Below, piece after piece: positions 6,328 to 13,381 of a DNA stretch of 17,054 nt. Every line of letters begins with the position of its first letter. Position 1 is the first letter of the stretch. Source of the DNA: Clostridiaceae bacterium. GTDB lineage: Bacteria > Bacillota > Clostridia > Oscillospirales > Acutalibacteraceae. The position numbers and the translations under genes were made by a program. The stretch lies in NCBI GenBank assembly GCA_016297645.1, contig JAEDGF010000039.1:1-17054 (forward strand), given 5' to 3'. The notes under the pieces are model-generated. The model was not told the origin of the DNA. It did no database searches and worked only from the letters and a program-made list of their open reading frames with translations.

Positions 6328-7163
6328 ATCGCGACGGTCTTTTTACAATAGGAGAAATTGCAAAACTTTTTTCGCTCAGTACGGGCATTATCCGGCATTA
6401 CGAGAGAATCGGTCTTATTTTACCCGAAAAAACAGACCCCGAAACGGGGTACAGATACTACTCCGTAAGGCAGTTCGAGCCGTTCAACACGGTGCGTTAT
6501 CTGCGCACACTCGGCATGACGCTCGACGAGATAGGTGTATTCCTTAAAAACCGCGATGTTTCCGTAATGCGCGAAATGCTCCTGCATCAACGGGAGATAA
6601 CCGTAAAAAAGCAAGCCGAGCTTGAAAAGATAAAAGCTAATATCGACAGGCGGCTTGCCGACCTCGACGACGCGCTCTCGGGCGGCTTTAACGAAGTGAC
6701 ACGCTCCGTTCTTGCGCCCTGCACAATGGCGGTCCTGATGCGTCCGATAACGCTTCACAGCGGACTCGATCTCGAAGAGCCGATAAGGGAGCTTGAAGGC
6801 TCGGTTCACAACACTGCCGTGTTTCTCGGCAAGGTGGGGGTCGGAATATCCGCCGAAAAGCTGAAAAAAGGCGAATTCGGCGAATACGACTGCGTCTTTT
6901 TAATGCTCGATGAGGGCGACGAATTTACGGGAAGCACTGTTTCGTTCCCCTCACTCGACTGCGTTTCGATACGCTTTTCGGGAAGCCACACGGAAGCGCC
7001 GCCGTACTATAAAAAGCTGCGGGAATTCATGAAGCAAAACGGCTTGTCGCCTGCGGGATTTTCACGCGAAATAACGCTGATAGACTACGGACTTACCGGC
7101 GACACTTCAAAATTCGCAACAAAAATATCCGTCCCGGTAAAGCCGGAAACGGATACGATATAA
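6324..7163 (+). CDS. MerR-family regulator with BmrR/GyrI-like effector domain, 279 aa
   Basis: Residues 7-46 form the MerR winged helix (FTIGEIAKLFSLSTGIIRHY, then ETGYRYY). The dimerisation coiled coil covers about 78-118. Residues 125-275 look like a GyrI/BmrR-type effector-binding domain (for example SREITLIDYGL near the C-terminus), which binds hydrophobic or cationic drugs in relatives. At 279 aa it matches BmrR-like multidrug regulators rather than short metal sensors, and no metal-binding Cys pair is present. Translation starts at ATGA, overlapping the pump's stop codon. It probably binds the palindrome at 4895-4909 and activates its own operon when a pump substrate is bound; this is inferred from promoter layout and gene order. 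Confidence 0.9.
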   Translation: MNRDGLFTIGEIAKLFSLSTGIIRHYERIGLILPEKTDPETGYRYYSVRQFEPFNTVRYLRTLGMTLDEIGVFLKNRDVSVMREMLLHQREITVKKQAELEKIKANIDRRLADLDDALSGGFNEVTRSVLAPCTMAVLMRPITLHSGLDLEEPIRELEGSVHNTAVFLGKVGVGISAEKLKKGEFGEYDCVFLMLDEGDEFTGSTVSFPSLDCVSIRFSGSHTEAPPYYKKLREFMKQNGLSPAGFSREITLIDYGLTGDTSKFATKISVPVKPETDTI

Positions 7164-7177
7164 TTTCAAATTTTTGC

Positions 7178-7207
7178 GCACGGCATCTTTTAGGTGCCGT
7201 GCTTTTT
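7178..7207 (+). terminator. Terminator of the MATE-merR operon
   Basis: GCACGGCA (7178-7185) pairs with TGCCGTGC (7195-7202), followed by TTTTT (7203-7207), 14 bp past the merR stop. Confidence 0.9.
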
Positions 7208-7329
7208 GCGCTGAATGCGGCAGCTGTTTTTTTGGCGGACTTTTTTCTCATCGCATTTTTGCCGTTTTGTCCGCACTTAAAAGCAGCAGCCGTTTTTTCG
7301 AATCGAGCCTTTCGGATTTCCGACAGCGC

Positions 7330-7947
7330 TCAGTCTTTTATCGTAAACTTCTGACCGTTGAAAACGCCGTTGAAGTAGTATGCGAGGTACTTTGCGAGCC
7401 GCGAGGTGTCCTCCGCGCATTCGCCTTTGAGCCAGTTCATTATAATTGCTGTCGTTCCTCCGCTTATAAATGTGAAGGAGCGACGGAATACGGGCTTCAT
7501 CTCCTCCGGGAGTTTGTTGGGTATCTCGTTAAGAATCGTGTTGAAAAACACTTTGCCGAAGCTCAAATGAATTGAATTTGTGCTGTTTTGATTGAAGATA
7601 AACTTGTACATTTCCTTATTCGCCTTTACGGTTTTCAGGTAGTAATAGCAGATCTCGTAAAAGTCGGCTATCGTCATGTTCGTTATATCTTCCTGCCGGG
7701 CAAGCACGCCCACGGCGAAGTTTATTATCTCGCGCTGCTTCTCGAAGAACTCCTTGGTTATCTTCTGATGCAGGTCGTAGATGTCCATATAGTAGGCGTA
7801 AAAAGTGGAGCGGTTGACATCGGCGCAATCGCATATTTCTTTGACGGTGATCTTGTTGAGCGGCTTTGTTTTCATAAGCTCGTAAAGACTCTCGCGTATC
7901 ATTTTTTTGCTGTAAGCCGCCCGTCTGTCGTCCTTCTTTTCTGCCAC
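7330..7947 (-). CDS. TetR/AcrR-family transcriptional regulator, 205 aa
   Basis: Residues 12-53 form the TetR DNA-binding domain: a first helix IRESLYELMK, then the helix-turn-helix ITVKEICDCADVNRSTFYAY. The all-helical C-terminal part, with FYEICYYYLKTVKANKEMY and the closing ISGGTTAIIMNWLKG segment, fits the C-terminal domain seen in DhaS-like TetR proteins. I choose GTG at 7947 because AAGGG lies about 10 bp upstream; a TTG at 7959-7957 would sit almost on top of that site. The gene is monocistronic, with its own promoter (8020-8048) and a palindrome just downstream of it that suits autorepression. Its targets are not evident: the converging efflux operon ends opposite it, so it need not control that operon. 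Confidence 0.88.
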   Translation of the reverse strand: MAEKKDDRRAAYSKKMIRESLYELMKTKPLNKITVKEICDCADVNRSTFYAYYMDIYDLHQKITKEFFEKQREIINFAVGVLARQEDITNMTIADFYEICYYYLKTVKANKEMYKFIFNQNSTNSIHLSFGKVFFNTILNEIPNKLPEEMKPVFRRSFTFISGGTTAIIMNWLKGECAEDTSRLAKYLAYYFNGVFNGQKFTIKD

Positions 7948-7994
7948 AATTTTCAATCCCTTCGGTGATTATCATAACGCGGCGTGTTAAAACC

Positions 7995-8005
7995 GACACC
8001 GTGTC
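7995..8005. promoter_or_regulatory. Candidate TetR operator
   Basis: GACAC-C-GTGTC is a perfect 5-1-5 palindrome. It lies 15-25 bp downstream of the -10 element of the tetR promoter, where a bound dimer would block transcription. It is short, so chance occurrence is possible. Confidence 0.4.
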
Positions 8006-8019
8006 CGGAAACTATCACG

Positions 8020-8048
8020 ATTATACGCCCGTAAAGAGCGGTTATCAA
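8020..8048 (-). promoter_or_regulatory. Promoter of the tetR gene
   Basis: TTGATA (8048-8043) and a consensus TATAAT (8025-8020) with 17 bp between them, on the minus strand, about 75 bp upstream of the GTG start. Confidence 0.8.
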
Positions 8049-8080
8049 GCATGAAAGAGCGGCAGCATCCCTCAAAAAAC

Positions 8081-8129
8081 AAAAAAAGTCCGCAGATATC
8101 CCTGCCGAAATCGCGGCGGAATCTGCGGA
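8081..8129 (-). terminator. Terminator of the lysR gene
   Basis: TCCGCAGAT (8129-8121 on the minus strand) pairs with ATCTGCGGA (8097-8089), with a further small GC stem inside, followed by a T-tract (8087-8081). An A/T run on the other side may also allow plus-strand function. Confidence 0.85.
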
Positions 8130-8187
8130 AAAAATAACGGTCATATTTCGAACAATTCACCTGCAAATTCGAAAACGACATTTCCCG

Positions 8188-9099
8188 TCAGAGCTTGCTC
8201 GGCTCGGTCTGCTTAGGCGGCAGCAGCTCGTGAAGAGTGTTTATGAACAGCTCGAGCTGCGGCGTCATTGCCTTGCCTTTAAGGTACGCGAGCTGGCTCC
8301 ACTGCTGCATATCGCAGTCCTCCGCCTTTATAAGACTGAGCTTATTGTTTCTGATGTATTCGCGTGCGACAAAAACCGGGAGCATCGCCACATAATCGGA
8401 GCGCTGGACAAGGCTCAATACCGCCTCCGTACTCGCTATCTCGATAGCCGGAGTCGCATACAGATTGCGCTTTGCAAGCTCGTCGTCGAAAAGATAGCGA
8501 TATCCCTCGCCCTGCGGCATGAGAACGAGCTTCTGCTTTATTATCTCGTCGAAATGAACTTCCTTTTTCTTCGCCAAGGGGTGGTTGGGGGCGCAGACGA
8601 AAATAATAGGCTCGATCTCCTCCCTCACGCGGACCCACTCCTTACGGGGGACCTTGTAGTCGAGCAGATAACACAAATCAAGCTCGTTCGCCCTTATTTT
8701 CGCTTCAATCTCGCGCGCTGAGCCGACATAAACTTTAAGGCTTATGTTCGGGTAGCGGCGCGTAAACTCGGGAAAGATATCGAGAAAACAGGCGTAGAGT
8801 ATCGAATCGACTATTCCGAAGCGGATAGTTCCTTTGAGGTCGCTCAGGTCGTTTGCAAAGTTTTCCGCACGCTCCATTGCCTCTATGACCTTACCGGCGT
8901 ATTCGATGAAATTCGCACCGTACTGGGTGAGCTTTATGTTTTTGCCTATTCTGTCGAAAAGCGGAAGCCCCAGCTCCGTTTCGAGCTGCTGCATCTGCAC
9001 CGTGACAGCCGACTGTGAATAGCCCAGCTCCGCCGCAGCCTTTGTGAAATTATTCAGTTCAGCGACCTTCATAAAGGTCCTCAAATTTCTGACATCCAT
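8188..9099 (-). CDS. LysR-family transcriptional regulator, 303 aa
   Basis: This is a standard LysR protein: an N-terminal winged helix (residues 1-60, with FTKAAAELGYSQSAVTVQMQ as the helix-turn-helix), a linker helix, and a periplasmic-binding-protein-like effector domain from about 90 (TIRFGIVDSILYACFLDIFP). The length of about 300 aa is typical. The ATG at 9099 begins the family-typical MDVRNLRTFMKVAE. A much longer upstream extension of this frame would cross the promoter and is not supported. GGCGG lies 11 bp upstream as a weak ribosome binding site. The gene is divergent from the lipoprotein-GDPD-deacetylase operon, the usual LysR arrangement, so that operon is the first candidate target. 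The ligand is unknown. Confidence 0.92.
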   Translation of the reverse strand: MDVRNLRTFMKVAELNNFTKAAAELGYSQSAVTVQMQQLETELGLPLFDRIGKNIKLTQYGANFIEYAGKVIEAMERAENFANDLSDLKGTIRFGIVDSILYACFLDIFPEFTRRYPNISLKVYVGSAREIEAKIRANELDLCYLLDYKVPRKEWVRVREEIEPIIFVCAPNHPLAKKKEVHFDEIIKQKLVLMPQGEGYRYLFDDELAKRNLYATPAIEIASTEAVLSLVQRSDYVAMLPVFVAREYIRNNKLSLIKAEDCDMQQWSQLAYLKGKAMTPQLELFINTLHELLPPKQTEPSKL

Positions 9100-9160
9100 T
9101 GTACTTTTTACCGCCGTGAAACCATTTTTTTCCGCCGTGAGTGTCGGATAACCTGTTATT

Positions 9161-9189
9161 ATTTTATTGTGCGGACGGCTGTTTGTCAA
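9161..9189 (-). promoter_or_regulatory. Promoter of the lysR gene
   Basis: A consensus TTGACA (9189-9184) and TAAAAT (9166-9161) with a 17-bp spacer on the minus strand, about 60 bp upstream of the lysR start. Confidence 0.75.
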
Positions 9190-9200
9190 TCGCCAAACAG
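9179..9200. promoter_or_regulatory. Inverted repeat over the lysR -35 box, candidate LysR site
   Basis: CTGTTTG (9179-9185) and CAAACAG (9194-9200) form a perfect 7-bp inverted repeat with an 8-bp spacer. It overlaps the -35 box of lysR and lies upstream of the divergent promoter at 9227-9255, which suits autorepression combined with control of the divergent operon. Confidence 0.5.
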
Positions 9201-9226
9201 GGAAACGAAAAAAAATAATAAAAATG

Positions 9227-9255
9227 TTGTAACATCTATGGAAAAAAAACATAAT
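9227..9255 (+). promoter_or_regulatory. Promoter of the lipoprotein-GDPD-deacetylase operon
   Basis: TTGTAA (9227-9232) and CATAAT (9250-9255) are separated by 17 bp, about 90 bp upstream of the lipoprotein start. An alternative -10, TACAAT, lies at 9262-9267. Confidence 0.5.
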
Positions 9256-9343
9256 GTGTGCTACAATGCTTTTTACAGGCGACAGAGGGGGCGTTTGTAT
9301 CCCCGGCTGCTTCGCCCGATACGATTCGGAGGTAATACGAATT

Positions 9344-10141
9344 ATGAAAAAAACATTGAAAAACACGGCGCTCATTCTAGCTGCGGCTGTTCTCTCACTG
9401 TGCATTTTTGCATTTGCGGGTTGCGGCAAAAACGAGGCGGTAAAAGCCGCCGAGGACGCCATAAACAAGATAGGTGATGTCGACCTCAACAGCGCCGACG
9501 CGATACAGACGGCAAAGGAAGCGTTTGCAAAGCTGAACAGCGACGAAAAGGAACAGGTCGGCAACTACAAAAAGCTCACCAAGGCAGAGGAGGAATACAA
9601 CACCGTAAAATCCGTCAATGACGATATTGCGGCGATAGTCAAGGCATCCACCGTTTCTTTCTCGGACGAGAGCTTCAAGGTAAGCGAAAATCTCTCGAAG
9701 ATCAGCGACATAAAAGAGCGTTACAAGGACCTCAAAAAATACCAGCAGGAAACAATAAAGGACTTCGATAAGCTCGACGCAGCGGGGCAGAAGCTCCAAG
9801 CCTACGCGGACAACGCCAAGAAAGCCGCCGTACAGTATGTAAAGGCATTCTTGCAGACCGACAAGGGCAAGGGCGCGACCGTTACCGCCGTTTACTGCAT
9901 AAAGCAGATAAGAAACGAAACGGACGAGTACCACTTCATGGCGCTTACATACAAAGGCTCCGACGGCAAGGAGCATGATGTTTATTCCTGCGCACGCTTC
10001 ACGCCGGAGGCAAGCGTTGACGCCATAAAAGCTCACGCCGACACCTTCTTTGCGGATTACGCGGCAAACGACAGCGGCAACGCGAAGAAGAACGGCAATG
10101 TCACTCTCAACGCCGAGGAAATAGTTGCCGCCGCAAAGTAA
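9344..10141 (+). CDS. Lipoprotein with a helical surface repeat, 265 aa
   Basis: The lipoprotein signal peptide ends in FAGC, so Cys27 is the predicted lipidated residue (-3 is Phe, slightly unusual). Residues 30-85 follow the pattern of a helical repeat common in Gram-positive surface proteins: an Asp-Leu-Asn-Ser motif, an AKEAFAKLNSDEKEQVGNY segment and a Leu-Thr-Lys-Ala-Glu segment. A second charged helical part and a small C-terminal domain (about 160-265, with YHFMALTYKGSDGKEHDVYS) follow. The molecular role is unknown; it should sit on the outer face of the membrane. GGAGG precedes the ATG at 9344. It is the first gene of an operon with a phosphodiesterase and a deacetylase, which suggests envelope maintenance, though this is only context. 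Confidence 0.85.
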   Translation: MKKTLKNTALILAAAVLSLCIFAFAGCGKNEAVKAAEDAINKIGDVDLNSADAIQTAKEAFAKLNSDEKEQVGNYKKLTKAEEEYNTVKSVNDDIAAIVKASTVSFSDESFKVSENLSKISDIKERYKDLKKYQQETIKDFDKLDAAGQKLQAYADNAKKAAVQYVKAFLQTDKGKGATVTAVYCIKQIRNETDEYHFMALTYKGSDGKEHDVYSCARFTPEASVDAIKAHADTFFADYAANDSGNAKKNGNVTLNAEEIVAAAK

Positions 10142-10197
10142 AGCGCAGGCGCGGCACAGCACACAAAAAGCAAACAAGCACAAGAGGAGTTAGTTAT

Positions 10198-11010
10198 ATG
10201 GGAGTAAAGGTAATTGCGCACAGAGGCTCAAACAAAAAAGCTCCGCAGAACACGCTGCCTGCCTTTCGCCAGGCGATAGCGGAGGGAACGGACGGCTTTG
10301 AAACCGATGTGCATCTCACGAAAGACAAAAAACTGGTGATCTGCCACAACTATACGATAGACGCCACCTCCAACGGTGTCGGCAATATAACCTCGTATAC
10401 GCTCGGGGAGCTCAAAAAATTCGACTTCGGCTCGTATTTCGGCAACGATTTTGCAAATACGCCGCTGCCGACGCTCGATGAATTCCTCGATCTCGTCAAA
10501 GATACCGACGCGGAAATAATCAACATAGAGCTTAAAAGCCAAAAGGACAGAAGCACTGAAATAGTCCGCCGTACGCTCGACGCTGCCAAAGAAAAGGGCG
10601 TACTCGACAGGGTTATTATTTCCAGCTTCGACCCGCGCATACTCAAAGCCGTAAAGGCGGAGGAGCCGATGTGCAAAACGGCGTTTCTCTACCCCACAAA
10701 CGACCCGTTCGTGTGCCGTTTCGTGGCAGTGCCGTTCTTCATCGCAAAGGCAATAAAAGCCGATATCCTCCACCCCGCGTACATATTCGTAACTCCGTCC
10801 TTCGTGAAGCTCGCGCATAAGCTCGGCTTCAAGGTAAATGTATGGACGGTGAACGAGCCTTCGGCAGTGCGCTATCTCGTTTCCTGCGGCGTTGACGGCA
10901 TCATAACCGACTGCCCCGGCAGAACACGCGAGATAATTGATGTGTGCGAGGGGAGGAAAAAGAAAGATGAATCCGAAAACGCAAAAGAACTTCAAAGCTG
11001 TCACATTTAG
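10198..11010 (+). CDS. Glycerophosphodiester phosphodiesterase (GDPD family), 270 aa
   Basis: It hydrolyses glycerophosphodiesters to glycerol-3-phosphate and an alcohol. The active-site residues are all present: His8-Arg9-Gly10 (AHRG), Glu35 and Asp37 (FETDVHLT), His50 (ICHN) and the Glu111/Lys113 pair (NIELKS). The length matches UgpQ/GlpQ-type single-domain enzymes. No signal peptide is visible, so it is cytoplasmic and may recycle lipid or teichoic-acid headgroups. A GAGGAG ribosome binding site precedes the ATG. The gap to the lipoprotein gene is 56 bp without a terminator, and the 3' end overlaps the deacetylase gene by 44 bp. Confidence 0.93.
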   Translation: MGVKVIAHRGSNKKAPQNTLPAFRQAIAEGTDGFETDVHLTKDKKLVICHNYTIDATSNGVGNITSYTLGELKKFDFGSYFGNDFANTPLPTLDEFLDLVKDTDAEIINIELKSQKDRSTEIVRRTLDAAKEKGVLDRVIISSFDPRILKAVKAEEPMCKTAFLYPTNDPFVCRFVAVPFFIAKAIKADILHPAYIFVTPSFVKLAHKLGFKVNVWTVNEPSAVRYLVSCGVDGIITDCPGRTREIIDVCEGRKKKDESENAKELQSCHI

Positions 11011-11704
11011 TTATGATGACGGTGTCACGCAGGATATCCGTCTTATAGAGCTTTTTAACAAATACGGACTAAAATGCACCTTCAATCTCAATTCCGCTCG
11101 CCTCGGCGAAAAGGGAGAGCTGGTGCGTGAAAGCATTACGGGCGAAACAGTCACGGTCAGGCACGACAAGGTTCTGAAAGAGGATGTAAGAAGTATCTAC
11201 GCCGGGCATGAGGTCGCGTCGCACACGCTTACACATCCGTTTCTTCCGCGTATTGCGGACGATGAGGAGATCGTCCGCCAAACAGAGGAGGACAGACTCC
11301 GCCTTTCGGAGCTTGCCGGGTACGAGGTCACGGGCTTTGCATATCCCGGCGGCGGAGTTATTAATTTTGACTGCCGCACTGCGGATATCATCAGAAAACG
11401 CACCGGACTCAAATACGCCCGTACAACGCGCTCCTCCGGAGGCTTTGATATCGCGAGAGGTGAAGAGCTGTTCACACTTCTGCCTACGGCTTACCACAGG
11501 GACATTCCCCGCCTTTACGACCTTGCGGACAGATTTTTGTCCTACTCCGGCAGCAGTCCCATGCTGTTTTATATATGGGGACACAGCTACGAGTTTGACA
11601 TTGACAAGTCATGGGACGCCTTCGAGGAATTTCTGAAATACATTTCGGGGCGCGACGGCATTTTCTACGGTACGAACCGGGAATGTCTTAATGTCACCGA
11701 ATAA
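10967..11704 (+). CDS. Polysaccharide deacetylase (CE4/NodB-like), 245 aa
   Basis: CE4 motifs are visible: motif 1 TFSYDDG with Asp17 and Asp18, motif 2 SHTLTHP with the metal ligands His86 and His90, and motif 3 FAYPGGG at about 127-133. The late IWGHSYEFD segment supplies the usual second histidine. Such enzymes remove acetyl groups from N-acetylglucosamine or related sugars using a divalent metal. There is no signal peptide, so a cytoplasmic substrate or non-classical export must be assumed. The ATG at 10967 lies inside the preceding gene, after GGGGAGG; no later start would keep motif 1 intact. The 44-bp overlap implies translational coupling to the phosphodiesterase. Confidence 0.9.
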   Translation: MNPKTQKNFKAVTFSYDDGVTQDIRLIELFNKYGLKCTFNLNSARLGEKGELVRESITGETVTVRHDKVLKEDVRSIYAGHEVASHTLTHPFLPRIADDEEIVRQTEEDRLRLSELAGYEVTGFAYPGGGVINFDCRTADIIRKRTGLKYARTTRSSGGFDIARGEELFTLLPTAYHRDIPRLYDLADRFLSYSGSSPMLFYIWGHSYEFDIDKSWDAFEEFLKYISGRDGIFYGTNRECLNVTE

Positions 11705-11716
11705 TGAGGTTTTGAA

Positions 11717-12295
11717 ATTTTTAAAAACAAAAGAACGGTTGCGATACAGGTTATATCCCTTGCGGCAGCCGTTCTTTTGCTTTTTTCGGCGCTGCCTCTT
11801 TTCACAGCCGGTTCGGACTCGCAAAAAGCAGGCGCAACCTGCGCAACCGCAGGAAAAAGTGCAGCGCAACCGGTAAACGCCGGGAACGCCGCGATTTCCG
11901 GCACGGTCGGTGCGCTGTCAGACTATTGCGGCACAACCGAATATAACGCCGAAAAAAAGGCGAAGAAAAGAGCACAGCCGCGAGTTGACGGAGCTTCTTA
12001 AAAACATCGAGGGCGTGTGCCGCGACCGCGAAACAGTTGCCGCAAGAGGGCGAAGGCACGACATTCTCGGGCAGCGAATAACTATTTTTCAGAGATACAT
12101 GAACTCCGGCGCACTGCCGTCAAAAAAGACTGTATCGGAGCTTGTGGACGATCTGTCGGAGAGATTGCGGCACGAGAGTATGGCGCCCCCGGGAAAAGGC
12201 ACATTCAGAATATGCTCGGAAAAACAGGCTTCAACTCGGTCGTTTCGCTTGCCGTTTACATGGTTTCGAACGGGTGGATAAATCCGAATTACTGA
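11717..12295 (+). pseudogene. Decayed or frameshifted exported-protein gene, family unknown
   Basis: Starting at ATT (11717), six bases after GAGGT, the frame encodes a convincing signal peptide or membrane anchor (FKNKRTVAIQVIS, then Leu/Ala-rich, ending PLFTAG). It runs in frame to a TAA at 11999-12001. A second frame carries a well-formed continuation (ELTELLKNIEGVCRDRETV ... SKKTVSELVDDLSERLRHES). The first frame resumes after about 12186 (RHIQNMLGKTGFNSVVSLAV ... NGWINPNY) and stops at 12295. One extra A in the A7 tract at 11952-11958 and one missing C in the C5 tract at 12186-12190 would restore a single 192-residue product. With the missing ATG this points to a pseudogene; homopolymer sequencing errors are the alternative. 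I do not recognise the family. Confidence 0.5.
11728..11786 (+). terminator. Terminator after the deacetylase gene, inside a decayed gene
   Basis: CAAAAGAACGG (11728-11738) pairs over 11 bp with CCGTTCTTTTG (11769-11779), followed by C and T6 (11781-11786). The loop is long (30 nt). It lies 24 bp after the deacetylase stop and also within the signal-peptide coding part of the decayed gene that follows. Confidence 0.7.
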
Positions 12296-12403
12296 CAAAT
12301 CCGAAAAAGGCATCGCAAAAGCGCCGCAGCGCAAAAAAGCAAAAGCTGACTGACGGCGCAGCACATTTCTCCGTTAAAATTTCTAAAAATATCCCGAAAA
12401 CTA

Positions 12404-12432
12404 TTGCACTTTACCGAAAAACAGAATAAAAT
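12404..12432 (+). promoter_or_regulatory. Promoter of the mgtC-like gene
   Basis: TTGCAC (12404-12409) and TAAAAT (12427-12432) with a 17-bp spacer. Transcription from here would give a leader of about 150 nt before the start at 12588. Confidence 0.5.
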
Positions 12433-12447
12433 ATAGAGATACAGAAT

Positions 12448-12549
12448 GCGCCTGGGGTTTTCCCCTTCTTTTGTCGGGCGTTTTTGCTTTTGCGGCAGTC
12501 CCGCGCCGTTTCTCCGTTTTAATGACGGACACACTTACCGGAGCCGCAA
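12448..12549 (+). promoter_or_regulatory. Structured leader of the mgtC-like gene, possible attenuator
   Basis: An outer CGCC (12449-12452) / GGCG (12477-12480) pairing encloses the hairpin GGGG-TTTT-CCCC (12454-12465) and is followed by TTTTT (12481-12485), a terminator-like arrangement. Further on, TTGCGGC (12490-12496) can pair with GCCGCAA (12543-12549) around a CCGT/ACGG hairpin. No M-box or other known riboswitch consensus is recognisable. Control by attenuation is inference from structure and position. Confidence 0.4.
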
Positions 12550-12587
12550 CCTTGCAGGCACAAAATAAAGCAGAAAGGACAGGCAAC

Positions 12588-13298
12588 ATGAGCCAGATAA
12601 ACGAATTTTTCTCCATGCACCCCGAGATAATTTATGTTCTCAGAATAATTCTTGCCGGTATATGCGGCGGAATCATAGGCGTTGAACGAACGCTCCGGCA
12701 GAAGGATGCGGGCTTCCGTACGCACATCATAGTTGCCGTTGGCGCGGCGATACAGATAATCGTATCGAAATACGGCTTTTACGATGCGCTCATAAACGAG
12801 GCCGTAAAGGTCGATGTGTCGCGTGTGGCAGCGTCGATCATCACCGGCTTCTCATTCCTGGGAGCGGGCATGATTTTTGTAAAGGGAGTCAACATAAAAG
12901 GACTTACCACCGCCGCCGGAATTCTCGTCACGGCTGCGATCGGCATGGCAATAGGCGCGGGAATGTACACGGTCGGTATCGCATCCGTTGCGCTTTTGCT
13001 GCTTGTTCAGATAGTATTTCACAAATTCCTCATCGGCTTCGACAAGGTTCTTGTGAACGACACAATGATTCCGTGCTTTATCCAGATAGAGAACGAACCG
13101 AACGCGGTAAATAAAATGAAGAAGTTCTTTGAAGAACACGATGTACATATTGCGGACTCCTCCGTTGAAACAGCCGAGGAGAACTCGCTCCTCACCATTC
13201 ACCTCAATGTTATGCTCGGCAAAAATGTTGATGCAGACGAGGTAATGGCGCAGCTGCTCGCACAGCCGAGCGTAAAGCAGGCGTTTGCTCTCAGATAA
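12588..13298 (+). CDS. MgtC/SapB-family membrane protein, 236 aa
   Basis: The MgtC core is present: a first helix LRIILAGICGGIIGVERTLR, then DAGFRTHIIVAVGAA, then the long conserved segment SRVAASIITGFSFLGAGMIF followed by GLTTAAGILVTAAIGMAIGAG. Four to five transmembrane helices cover residues 15-150. A soluble C-terminal domain (about 160-236) has an ACT-like beta/alpha pattern. MgtC-type proteins help survival at low magnesium and, in Salmonella, inhibit the F-type ATP synthase; SapB-type proteins in other bacteria are poorly defined. The ATG at 12588 follows AAAGGA; an in-frame extension to 12471 would translate through the leader hairpin and is rejected. The gene is monocistronic, ending at the terminator at 13332-13366. 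Confidence 0.9.
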   Translation: MSQINEFFSMHPEIIYVLRIILAGICGGIIGVERTLRQKDAGFRTHIIVAVGAAIQIIVSKYGFYDALINEAVKVDVSRVAASIITGFSFLGAGMIFVKGVNIKGLTTAAGILVTAAIGMAIGAGMYTVGIASVALLLLVQIVFHKFLIGFDKVLVNDTMIPCFIQIENEPNAVNKMKKFFEEHDVHIADSSVETAEENSLLTIHLNVMLGKNVDADEVMAQLLAQPSVKQAFALR

Positions 13299-13331
13299 CG
13301 CACCGCCGAAAAACAGTATTTTTCTACCCGC

Positions 13332-13366
13332 AAGAACCGCAGCCCCGTACTGCGGTTCTTTTTTTT
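13332..13366 (+). terminator. Terminator of the mgtC-like gene
   Basis: AAGAACCGCAG (13332-13342) pairs perfectly with CTGCGGTTCTT (13350-13360) around a 7-nt loop, followed by a T-run to 13366. Confidence 0.95.
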
Positions 13367-13381
13367 GCACGACAGGGAAAA

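Noticed and set aside
8188..9564. Long 458-codon version of the LysR protein
   Set aside because: The extension crosses the lysR promoter and the divergent operon's promoter; LysR proteins begin at the MDVRNLRTF position.
9395..10183. Long minus-strand reading frame opposite the first lipoprotein
   Set aside because: The opposite strand has a signal peptide, lipobox, repeat motif and good ribosome binding site; the antisense frame has Leu/Val/Arg/Cys-biased shadow composition.
10228..11004. Long minus-strand reading frame opposite the phosphodiesterase
   Set aside because: The plus strand encodes an intact GDPD active site; the antisense frame shows no motif or ribosome binding site.
12433..12587. 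M-box magnesium riboswitch ahead of the mgtC-like gene
   Set aside because: None of the conserved M-box sequence blocks could be recognised, although a structured leader is present.
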